A DNA stretch of 64,000 nt from a virus. Under the pieces are notes generated by a model. It was not told where the DNA came from, ran no database searches, and saw only the letters and a list, made by a program, of their open reading frames with translations. Below are positions 12,301-18,852 of this stretch, piece by piece. Every line of letters begins with the position of its first letter. The first letter of the stretch is position 1. The stretch spans positions 186,001 through 250,000 of IMG/VR virus record IMGVR_UViG_3300031951_000001. One strand, given 5' to 3'. The translations under genes and the position numbers were made by a program.

Positions 12301-14505
12301 ATTGAATTAATCTTGAGCACAAGTCTTGTTTATTATGTTGATTCATTCGAAATTATTTACAATTTGGTATCGAATTTACCACTAACTTATTATTTTGATT
12401 TGTTCTTTACAAATACCTTGGGTACAACAATTTATGGACCATTCCCAATTGAAACTGGAGTGTCAATAAACGTTGGTGAAGTTAGTGGAACAACATCAAT
12501 AATATTTGAAATACCCCCAAGTGTTTTAGATAGAACAAGTACCTTTAGTGGATTTACTTACGACCCATATTTTTATAGCGGAACGACCCAATTAAATGTT
12601 AATACGATGTTCCCAACCCCAACCCCAACAGTAACTATAACTCAAACCCCTCAATTTGACATAACTTCAACACCAACAAGAAGCGTAACCCCAACAAGAA
12701 CTCAAACTCCAACTCAATTGGCTTGTTCGGCAACCACTTCAATTATTAATACAAACACAGCAATAGTATTATCAAGAAAGAGTGATTTGGTATATAGTCA
12801 GCAAGGAACATTGTTCTATCCTATAACATTCACTTTAAGTGGTACTAGTCCAGTATACGATGCGACATCGACAACTGTACCGGTATGGGATACATCAAAT
12901 GTTAATAACGGTCCATTAAATAGAACTGGAGTTTGGACAAACTCAGGGCAACCTGTTGATATATGGATTGGAGATACATTCTGTTTTACAAGTGCAACAG
13001 ATAACAAGAGATATTACATAGGTATTGGGGCGGATAATGACTTTAGAATCCGACTCGACGGAGTACAGATTGTAAATTCTAGTATTGGTCCGTATAATAA
13101 TACAAATATACCATTCTTGTGGTGGCACGTTTATCCTATAACTGTTAATTCAGGAGCGCATACAGTTGAGGTCTATGGTTTAAATGACAACTCAATAGGT
13201 TCATTTGGATGTGAGATTTATGATAACACTCTATCCCAATTAACCGCAGCAACTTCAGTAAGTGACCTTAATATAATTTACAGTACAAGTGCATTAACAG
13301 CGGCTACTATAGTTCAGAGTATGGCGGGAGTTTATTTATCAAGCGGGTATACTTGTCCTTCAGGTTATGAATTAGACGTGTGTAAAAACTATTGTATTAG
13401 TTATGCTAATTGTCCATCACCAACTCCTACAAATACGCCATCTAATACACCAACAAAGAGTATAACACCAACTATAAGTTTAACACCGTCAATTACCCCT
13501 ACAATAAGTTTAACACCGTCAATTACCCCTACAATAAGTTTGACGCCATCACCAACCGCGTCACCATCACCACTCATTTGTCCATATCAAGTTGGAACTA
13601 AAGGATTTGGTTCTCCTATCTATAGGATAGGTTACAATGATTATACTAATTACATTTACGTGGTTACCACTGGTGGCACGGTTGTATTAGATAGTTCGTA
13701 CTTAACTATTGATACTTATCCAAATTCATTAAGTGGTGGAAGTGTAACTTATGCTAGTATGACATTTGCGCAAAGTACTTATAAGTATGTTTATGTTGGA
13801 CATGATGGGGATTTAAAGTATGTTGATTACTATGATATAACTAACCTTACTTCAGGTATAATATCCACCACTATAGAACCAACTGAGATAGATGTAGACA
13901 GAACCAATTCTTTTATAGGAATGATAGGGGTTAATGATGAATATAAACAAATAAACATTTCAACTCAATTAGTTAACTATACTGTTAATGTTAGTGCAAC
14001 CACTAATGGTGATATCGCTTGGTCCAGACTTAATGACACGTTTTGGATTGTTTCTACTGGAGACACGATTGTGTATATTGACCCAACGGCCAAAGATATA
14101 GTTGGTACAGATACTATTCCATCAGGAGGTTATAGTGGATATGGTAAACGATTACTTTATGACAATACTAATTCTTATACGTATTTACTTGTTGATAGTC
14201 AAAGATTATTTATATATGACGCCGTAGGTTCGGCAACATCTTATGTAGATTTAACTCCATACAGTGGAACTAATACAAGTATGACAATCGATATAAATAA
14301 TAACAAACTTTATATTCTAAATGTTGATGACAATGTGTTTGGATTAATTAAGATTGACATAACAACACTAACTGATGAAGGATTATCAGTACTTGGGACT
14401 TATAGTGGTAAGTCTAACGGAAGTATACTATATGAGCCAAATAATTCTGAAATTATATTGAGTCTTGAGCCATTTACTAATACGTTCTATATATTCTGTA
14501 CTTAA
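3391..14505 (+). CDS. Giant modular Thr-Pro-rich adhesin / tail fibre-like protein
   Basis: This 3704-aa protein is a mosaic. ATG 3391 is preferred over TTG 3388 because the product then begins MEFVIRK, like its paralogue (MEFFIKK). Residues 1-135 form a domain shared with that paralogue and resembling baseplate-attached BppU-type N-termini. Then follow, in mixed order: four copies of a beta-sandwich module of about 100 aa (near residues 150-250, 1412-1512, 2830-2935 and 2970-3075); seven Cys modules starting CxC; about five beta-propeller-like blocks; a PA14/lectin-like block near 3110-3340; and a YVTN-like propeller at about 3400-3704. Linkers of repeated TPT, TNT and TKT join them. Inferred role: host-surface recognition on the virion. 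No transmembrane segment or clear signal peptide is visible. The exact sugar or protein target cannot be read from the sequence. Confidence 0.65.
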   Translation: MEFVIRKNATLPLLKMQIVKDGRGTYEDFMNFIETSTIYFSMQNSETGVMKINTKFAGYVEKEFIEPNSPPEYYIYYKFTKRETNKVGKYEGQFLLKNEIGTLVLPIREKLNITIKDSNLEDDLDYNECFVGQFQCCVIGPPGPNTPYEFELNANYSPGSVIADYTLTASKPVDATTTVLFENILVTYTGESITISTGITINRGQTTSSVEVVTDGDFSNLTLANYFDNVLITPSTSLTPDSIDIKQSFPPSVLTGDCYCYRFINTQGKPAKLRYTHCNGTPVETSISPNGSYQDCIQTNQYNVSSGVIAGVSQECFGPNYLCFTAGTPCKCYRYNYIGNGAQIGQIRYVDCQNNTISDNSTDSVVELCVSERLGEKYYTHTELDATCTTEADCSFCCSASHNLVLTTGISGEIDENVTKLYRYNTLTGNQTLILTIDPVSSPPYQALDVAHKFSPITNNGKIWISFKGLNSDNLPDQYIEEYDIDSSYNVQYNRRINIPWLNGLREIGHGLSLYNENNLILTLCLFGVNEEFVLLNINNTGDIPDANLIPTGIYSPFEPTQLPNTLDSEGRVNKIVDILITSDSKIVATNYGILANGAVNTILQIDITTNDYETFFYWPDVNNYVQNSYQGIFESCGTFYCFTYSENFNELWSVDTETYELNQVQPYNSNLRVVVGCSSLLVCQTQSFVPDTPCAPDAEGCNIAITGTVHNVSFTYEYTGDVVVYSPQDNTEDSFICYEDCINVYNIEALFCGHGDGTPTPGNPSTHFTVTFNFASEVNDVRIVIWGSGWGGNENFHIMTDQGVPTITSYYSCYSEIIGNTIYSGAEPYPPYKGGGIFNVNSNNDFTSIVISGDGGWAGSFIYLCTDSSLCFDNCTPILLSPLAQITLYNGTNQYSITLPYINGGPFPNPGTSYNYNAIAHTPNKLWISNFLFTSDPTNWYLLEWDLSLCPFSVTYNTRYVQSVDSGVTSIRFGESSSPGLFALNDTTLLTSIRINQNSPQEKIVIVSLSSPLMTVVDLYSLPGQQAVSGDIIATNNFNLLVSTVDNTNTYRLLQLDFITGNLEIEVLYNIGGANIRGLFEYQGNLFATTSNGLYQINPNYPYQFTQVNATTTNQDSSSSILFCNPTYLLPPPTQTPTPTQTQTNTPSRLPLGELCRCHYITNYENKPITFTATTCDSSIPQTYTLPANTSYPPSCFKLGSVYSFNAQVTITYSITPCVFCNGKYVCNSVLCPTPTPTPTKTSTPTPTSPCQPPQVGVQTFTQAWSVNNTCVAAELGYYLFTTGTTEEACQSFVGFAETPEGSQYCPSLGTNTITPSTQQKTFGVYPYPVEIGSRLYSTVPTSCNCPSFWFNGWGGPNNDPGAPFLFLSNGPYKAWYNDGVIVNGDNTSVKIATISGCTVIDIEICEVVGFNVNIIASPGSVDMIYNFTSTQPVKSAVTINFTNILQTYTGDSIFITTGLTLNSGETSTFVTVSRDVDFDNLTLGYSTIDFSVTSNLYINPELIYFNFSIPTIPTPSNKCYCYELTNTRTDVTAIVKYRTCENEIITDYLSPLETINDCIRFNSISASSIVDITQISVCGPPDYSCVTPNVPCYCYKLTYDNSGYLGAIHYIDCAGENQSITNTTQSLYEICAREITGTFKYKADQLGECTSTTQCSQCCTTSKVLVLTNDFPNGSPGPTGVAIYNPSNGTSTLMSLTLTGLPYSLTHIYDNTTNTGRMWIAFDAPVRIEEYTLDANYNPSFDRYIFISGNEFEIGESITYLNSNTLLSTRRGTNPRRVVTIDISTPNIDITVPLVNTIYTIPLITTNADDITSLLVTTNNRLIGTRYSGTYTQNGSSNTIFQIDMNTNQLEYLATWPDVPWEGWWDGIFINCNKYYRFVNNQVSLNQLWTSSTNSNGIPTYSLVFNNNNSLSNIWDTSSNPICNTFNFNPNQILLTPTPTLTPTITKTPTKTPTPTVTKTKTPTVTPTSTDYKSDCACYTITNTSPYNSIPIFYFYRRCKTNTLTVGVVYGNTTFSDCYVPGSVTAFNNNPNLIITLGAECSDCSQGFTCNPCPSKTPTKTPTNTKTPSNTPTKSLTPTKTPTPTITPTDYPYSADCKVYSFSLITGTLYGYGVESGDIIYEMVLPVLGVPTNIAISNVSNLLFIYFSQTNLLITFQFDYITNQIIDGSLTTYDIPEPIFNPIEQNPYQSITSMDNGQGVFFTSQGYNQENLETYSLLTYELTGTITYLSDFPNGLSSKTIIRGSNNLIFALVVEQNSSDCAIQQWYCDGTFANTTLLYSFTLPLSYTNGTSIFIYDGEFYIVSQQSSPNGPHIVYTVDPYQPHTLTEVSQFTIEFGYINDSESFANCNQFEFYQYPDTPTLTPTPTLTKTPTPTRTQTSTQLTPTPTSTNLTQTPTATNLTPTPTPNCFCTSFRNTVNYDVIITFNTCDKKTKSKLLTPDGTQGSTFTTCVTDYVEDIRINVVSNGPCVSESCGSPTPTPTVTNTQTPTVTSSTGFINETPTVTPTNTETPTITPTNTETPTITPTNSSTPTMTSTNITPTPTISSTPSPIIETSILISAEYKPVPNGVNYNLVFKYNFVSNTLQPLISQSGESIQGMLSTGLAHSYDLNTNTGYVWTKSPNSSQINEYSIINSDYNTLFIRTITLTGSSYGKGLTYINDTTLISTRKIGAEQWVIEINIDPSLSSPIETLKFQVPFNQSDDYSDLMFTSTGKFIWTNNGPLGFNVEQYIYDTGELNFRAPACCTPTALWQYNGNIYSSQSGANMRIRYDLTTAEKTFICPPIGCGETSCEDPLSCICSGPCTVDFISFGGSSLVEDNNAEFVPNIDPIIINLTTTFEEGSIQITYNMVSNNPVIEAIRVNFTNVIGTQLDSWWAGEPITIDTGVTIYSGQTSGSTLVTLEDSIYDLDKTSYFTNISIYPPYLSGITTIVETNVFPTPTSTVTSTITPTPSITPSITPTNTPIFPQNIELILSTSLVYYVDSFEIIYNLVSNLPLTYYFDLFFTNTLGTTIYGPFPIETGVSINVGEVSGTTSIIFEIPPSVLDRTSTFSGFTYDPYFYSGTTQLNVNTMFPTPTPTVTITQTPQFDITSTPTRSVTPTRTQTPTQLACSATTSIINTNTAIVLSRKSDLVYSQQGTLFYPITFTLSGTSPVYDATSTTVPVWDTSNVNNGPLNRTGVWTNSGQPVDIWIGDTFCFTSATDNKRYYIGIGADNDFRIRLDGVQIVNSSIGPYNNTNIPFLWWHVYPITVNSGAHTVEVYGLNDNSIGSFGCEIYDNTLSQLTAATSVSDLNIIYSTSALTAATIVQSMAGVYLSSGYTCPSGYELDVCKNYCISYANCPSPTPTNTPSNTPTKSITPTISLTPSITPTISLTPSITPTISLTPSPTASPSPLICPYQVGTKGFGSPIYRIGYNDYTNYIYVVTTGGTVVLDSSYLTIDTYPNSLSGGSVTYASMTFAQSTYKYVYVGHDGDLKYVDYYDITNLTSGIISTTIEPTEIDVDRTNSFIGMIGVNDEYKQINISTQLVNYTVNVSATTNGDIAWSRLNDTFWIVSTGDTIVYIDPTAKDIVGTDTIPSGGYSGYGKRLLYDNTNSYTYLLVDSQRLFIYDAVGSATSYVDLTPYSGTNTSMTIDINNNKLYILNVDDNVFGLIKIDITTLTDEGLSVLGTYSGKSNGSILYEPNNSEIILSLEPFTNTFYIFCT
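10921..10980 (+). repeat. Perfect 2 x 30-bp tandem repeat in a Thr-Pro linker
   Basis: Positions 10921-10950 and 10951-10980 are identical 30-bp units, each encoding ten residues of a Thr-rich linker. Perfect identity at third codon positions indicates a recent duplication. Confidence 0.95.
13474..13533 (+). repeat. Perfect 2 x 30-bp tandem repeat, plus a partial third copy
   Basis: Positions 13474-13503 and 13504-13533 are identical. A third unit begins at 13534 and then diverges. Each unit encodes ten residues (ISLTPSITPT) of the linker before the C-terminal propeller. Confidence 0.95.
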
Positions 14506-14555
14506 TTATATAATTACAATGTCTAAATCTTTACTTATTAAAACGTTTACCAAAG

Positions 14556-14563
14556 TATTTATA
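14556..14563 (+). promoter_or_regulatory. TATTTATA motif before the metalloprotease adhesin gene
   Basis: The motif ends 15 nt before ATG 14579, nearly the same spacing as at the preceding paralogous adhesin gene (16 nt). Candidate phage promoter element. Confidence 0.5.
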
Positions 14564-14578
14564 GAATAAAATCTTTGG

Positions 14579-17500
14579 ATGGAATTTTTCATTAAAAAAG
14601 GCGCGACCCTTCCTTTATTAAAACTTAACATTGTTGACAATGGAAGAAGCGATTATAACAACTTTCTAAATACGTTAGAGTTGTCATCTTTATTCTTTTC
14701 AATGACTAATGTTGAAAACGGTACCCCAAAGATAACAAACAAACCTGCAGGTGTTGGCGGCGAATACCCAAACTATTTTATATACTATCAGTTTCAAAAT
14801 ACCGACACAACAAAAGAGGGTAGATTTGAGGGTGAGTTTGTTATAAAAAATGAGTACGGTAATAATGTTTTAACATTAGGTGAAAAACTTTATGTTAACA
14901 TAACCGAGTCATTTATATTAGATGATTTAGATTACGTTTCATGTTACATAGTTGATTATGCTTGTTGCAGTAATCCTATACCAGTGCCATTACCTCAACC
15001 TTCAAGTACTCCTACTCCTACACCTACTGTAACTGACTCTCAATTATCTCTAACTCTACAAGGATTTATAAATCCAGGGTCAGTTGTTATAGATTATGTT
15101 CTAACATCAAATAGATTATTTTCACAGGAACTTACAATGTCGTTCTCAAATTTACTTGGGGTGATTGTTGGAAGTCCTGTATTAATAACAACCGGTGTAA
15201 CTTTGAGTGTTGGTGAATTTACGGGAACTACCCAAGTAATTCTTCCTGATGATTTTCAAAATTTAAATCGTGAAAGTTTATTTTTTGGTAATACCATAAA
15301 TCTTACAGGTTTAACGTATACGACTTACTATCAAAATTCAGTATTCTTTGCAACACCAACACCCACCCCAACTCCAACACCAACTGAAACAATTGTTTGT
15401 GAATGTTTTGAAATTGTTGCTCCATTAGCGAATGGTTCATATTCTTATATCGATTGTAGTGGAATTGAACAACCAGTTGTTGAATTAGGTATAGGTGAAT
15501 CTTCTAGAGTTTGTGTAGGTAATTCTAAAATAAACGCGTTTGACGGAGCCGAATTCTATGTTGTTGGATTATGTTCAGACTGTCTATTACCGACCCCTAC
15601 CCCCACCCCAACTCAAACTGAGGGTGAGATTTTTATGGGTAATATAATAGAAAATATTAACCTTAATGAAACTTTTACAACGAATGAAGAAGAATTAAAT
15701 AGGATTTTACGCGAAAGACCTAAAAAATTAAATATTGATTTACCATTTAAAGATGGGGTCATAAATGTTAATCTAACTAGACGAAATATTTACGAAAATG
15801 ATTTTAGAATATCAAATGAATTCGGAGAGACACTTTATTCAAAATTAGGAGAACATTATGAAGGTATTATTGTTGGTAGTCAAAATTCTACAGTTTCTTT
15901 AAGCATTACAAGCGAAGGGTTCAGTGGGTCCTTACAAGATGAAGGATTAGTTGTTGATATTAATAACATCAGTGGATTTACTCATCACTGCCAAGAAGTA
16001 TTTGAGGAAACTAAACATGATTGTAATACATACAATATTGATTTTCCCGAATTAGATAACTACATCTCCCCAAACCAAGAAATGTTTAATAACTTTGAGG
16101 GTGAGATTATGGCTAACATTAATTTTGAGAATTTGAATTCTTACGTTACCATGGTTGCCAACAAAAACGTGAGGTATCTCTTGGAGGTTGATTACGATAT
16201 ATATCAATATTTTGGTAATGATTTACAGGCAACTACTAATTACATCACCGCGTTATTTAATTCTATATCCGCTATCCATGCCGCTGAAGGGGTGTCGATA
16301 ACAATGAGTGAGATTAAATTTTGGACTTCGGGCGAGTCTCCATATAGGACTTACGGTCATACAATACCATGCACCGCGAACACAAGTAATCTAGACTGCG
16401 CATTAAAAAATTATAGGCAATATTATAAAAATAATAATTTAACTTTCAATGGAGATGTTAGAATGTTGTTAACAGTCGGATGGCCCAATCCTGTTGGTGG
16501 TAGTGCTAGATATAGCTCGGCGTATACTCCGGGTGTGTGCTCCCCCGATTTTTATAATTGTCTTTTCCATCAGTTAAGACCAACAACTGTCAGTCCTGGT
16601 AGCCCACCTCCTGAAGGATATGTCGATGGAGGTAGTAATTTAAGTGTTTACTACGGAAATGCCAATGGGTGGAATGTAATTGCGGGTGCTCACGAAATTG
16701 GTCATACTCATGGATGTTCTCATACATTCAGTTCGGTTTGGAATTGTAACTACACAATAGGTAGCACAAATGTTGCGGGTACATGTTGTTTAGATTGTTG
16801 TTCAGGTCTTGCAAATTGCGCTTGCGTTGGCGGTACAACTATACAAAACCCAACTAACGGTACATGTATAGCGTCAGGTGCGACAATTATGTCTTATAAT
16901 ACAAGACAACCTATATTCGGACCTCAACCACAACAGAAAATGGTCAATACGATAAATGCGGCACTTTGTTTACAAAATTTTACTACACCAACCCCTACAC
17001 CAACCCCTACAAGAACAAGTACAACACCAACTCCAACTCCTACAAGAAACACACCAACTCCAACTAAAACAAGTAATTGGGATTGTGCTGCGTCTTTCAA
17101 TATAAATATTCCAAATACAACCTCAGTAACTATAAGTGGAGTAACATTCGTAAAGTCGGTATCTCAAGTGATGTCAACTCAAAGTTTTGCGATTATACCT
17201 TCGTCATGCATAGGTTCAAGTAATATTAGTGGAGTTAACATATTAACTTCTCTAACTGATACTTCGGGTAACTACACCATGAGTTCCTCGACTTTATTGA
17301 CAAGTATCGCATTATCGTTTGGGGCTTTACAAGCAACTGATGTGATTACGTTTAGTGCAAATAATGGTACTACGTTTGTCGGAATTTGCCAAGGGTGTTG
17401 TGGTCAAAATGGCGCCGCCAATCAAATTGTTGGTACAACTTTATGTAGCCAGCTCGGAAACGTAGATGGAGGTGCATTCCGAGTCATTGTTAATTCAACA

Positions 17501-18820
17501 GAACCGTTCAATCAACTAAATGTAAAAATAAGCAGTCCTTTAAATAACGGGTGGGGTAAGTTTTTAAAAATTAATAATTTTAGAACTTTAGGAACCTCAA
17601 TCACCCCAACTAAAACACCAACAAGAACTGCAACACCAACAGTTACAAAAACCGCCAATTTTGTTGACGTAACTCCAACATCGACACCTACTGTAACGTT
17701 GACTAAAACCCTTACATCCACCCCAACAAGAACATTAACACCTACAAGGACATCCACTCAAACCCCAACAGTAAGTAAAACAAGTAATTTAATTGTTGAA
17801 AGTCCGACCTCTACCCCAACAAGAACATTAACACCTACTCCGACAAGAACCCTCACACCAACTAAATCAACTAATATTACATTAACCCTCACACCAACGA
17901 GAACAAAAACCCCTACTCCGACTAAATCGTCTAATACATCATTAACACCTACTCCGACAAGAACAAAAACCCCAACACCGACAAGAACAAAAACCCCAAC
18001 ACCGACTAAATCGTCTAATACATCATTAACCCCAACACCGACAAGAACAAAAACCCCAACACCGAGTACTTCAATATCGATTTCATTGTGTGATATTTTA
18101 AGTGTTGCAAATACAACGGGTATTATATACAAATATGATTACGTATCGAATACTGTTACCGAATTGCCGGTCAGCGGTAGACAAGTATTACCGAGTGATA
18201 TTGCCGTTTCAGAAAATTATTTATTTACGATATCTTCTAACACTATTAGAAGGTTCCAAATAACTAGAAACCCATGGACCGCAACTAACCCAACCGATTT
18301 CATATATCCGTCAGGTACATTCGCAACAAGTAACAACGGTTTATTTGCATTGAGCGACTCAACACTTATATCATTTAACACTTTAAATCAAATTATATCT
18401 GTTAATTTAACCAATTTGACAACAACAGTTTTATTTAGTTTACCTGCGGGTAGGTCAATTGCGGGAGATATAATATACACAACAAACAATAGATATATAA
18501 TTGTCAACCGAAGTATATCCACATCTACCACATTTGTTTCTCAATTTGATTCATCGGGTAACCCAATGGGTGAAATGAGTATGGCAAGTATTACATTAGT
18601 TAACGGAAGTTTATTTATTTATAATAGTGAATTATATATTCAAAGGCAGTCCACCCCTCCACATAATTATAAATTAACATTCCCATCAACAATAAGTCCT
18701 GTGTTAAGTACCGCCACAGTAACATCACTAGGATTTGCTCAACCACAAAACTGTATAAGTTTTGATTTTCCTGTTTCACCAACACCTACTAAAACAGTCA
18801 CCCCGACAAAAATACTATAG
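14579..18820 (+). CDS. Modular adhesin with embedded metzincin (M12B-like) metalloprotease
   Basis: The 1413-aa protein begins with the same docking-like domain as the preceding adhesin (1-135). A beta-sandwich module (about 155-257) and a Cys module starting CECF (about 272-338) follow. Residues about 350-495 look like a reprolysin-type propeptide, and about 508-800 like the protease. Zinc motif HEIGHTHGCSH at 705-715 fits HExxHxxGxxH exactly (ligands H705, H709, H715; catalytic E706), and IMSYN near 770 provides the metzincin Met-turn. Cys-rich segments surround the site. A domain at about 834-1007, long Thr-Pro linkers and a propeller-like block near 1170-1400 complete it. Known: metzincins are zinc endopeptidases, usually secreted with a propeptide. 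Inferred: the virion carries a protease that clears host surface protein or matures the fibre. The catalytic set looks intact. Confidence 0.75.
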   Translation: MEFFIKKGATLPLLKLNIVDNGRSDYNNFLNTLELSSLFFSMTNVENGTPKITNKPAGVGGEYPNYFIYYQFQNTDTTKEGRFEGEFVIKNEYGNNVLTLGEKLYVNITESFILDDLDYVSCYIVDYACCSNPIPVPLPQPSSTPTPTPTVTDSQLSLTLQGFINPGSVVIDYVLTSNRLFSQELTMSFSNLLGVIVGSPVLITTGVTLSVGEFTGTTQVILPDDFQNLNRESLFFGNTINLTGLTYTTYYQNSVFFATPTPTPTPTPTETIVCECFEIVAPLANGSYSYIDCSGIEQPVVELGIGESSRVCVGNSKINAFDGAEFYVVGLCSDCLLPTPTPTPTQTEGEIFMGNIIENINLNETFTTNEEELNRILRERPKKLNIDLPFKDGVINVNLTRRNIYENDFRISNEFGETLYSKLGEHYEGIIVGSQNSTVSLSITSEGFSGSLQDEGLVVDINNISGFTHHCQEVFEETKHDCNTYNIDFPELDNYISPNQEMFNNFEGEIMANINFENLNSYVTMVANKNVRYLLEVDYDIYQYFGNDLQATTNYITALFNSISAIHAAEGVSITMSEIKFWTSGESPYRTYGHTIPCTANTSNLDCALKNYRQYYKNNNLTFNGDVRMLLTVGWPNPVGGSARYSSAYTPGVCSPDFYNCLFHQLRPTTVSPGSPPPEGYVDGGSNLSVYYGNANGWNVIAGAHEIGHTHGCSHTFSSVWNCNYTIGSTNVAGTCCLDCCSGLANCACVGGTTIQNPTNGTCIASGATIMSYNTRQPIFGPQPQQKMVNTINAALCLQNFTTPTPTPTPTRTSTTPTPTPTRNTPTPTKTSNWDCAASFNINIPNTTSVTISGVTFVKSVSQVMSTQSFAIIPSSCIGSSNISGVNILTSLTDTSGNYTMSSSTLLTSIALSFGALQATDVITFSANNGTTFVGICQGCCGQNGAANQIVGTTLCSQLGNVDGGAFRVIVNSTEPFNQLNVKISSPLNNGWGKFLKINNFRTLGTSITPTKTPTRTATPTVTKTANFVDVTPTSTPTVTLTKTLTSTPTRTLTPTRTSTQTPTVSKTSNLIVESPTSTPTRTLTPTPTRTLTPTKSTNITLTLTPTRTKTPTPTKSSNTSLTPTPTRTKTPTPTRTKTPTPTKSSNTSLTPTPTRTKTPTPSTSISISLCDILSVANTTGIIYKYDYVSNTVTELPVSGRQVLPSDIAVSENYLFTISSNTIRRFQITRNPWTATNPTDFIYPSGTFATSNNGLFALSDSTLISFNTLNQIISVNLTNLTTTVLFSLPAGRSIAGDIIYTTNNRYIIVNRSISTSTTFVSQFDSSGNPMGEMSMASITLVNGSLFIYNSELYIQRQSTPPHNYKLTFPSTISPVLSTATVTSLGFAQPQNCISFDFPVSPTPTKTVTPTKIL
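17918..18060 (+). repeat. Imperfect long tandem repeat in a Thr-Pro-Ser linker
   Basis: A block starting at 17918 (CCGACTAAATCGTCTAAT) recurs at 18002, each followed by copies of a CCGACAAGAACAAAAACC segment. The copies differ at only a few bases. The repeat codes for linker between a beta domain and the C-terminal propeller. Confidence 0.85.
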
Positions 18821-18852
18821 AATTAAATTAAAAAGATAATTATATTAAAAAC

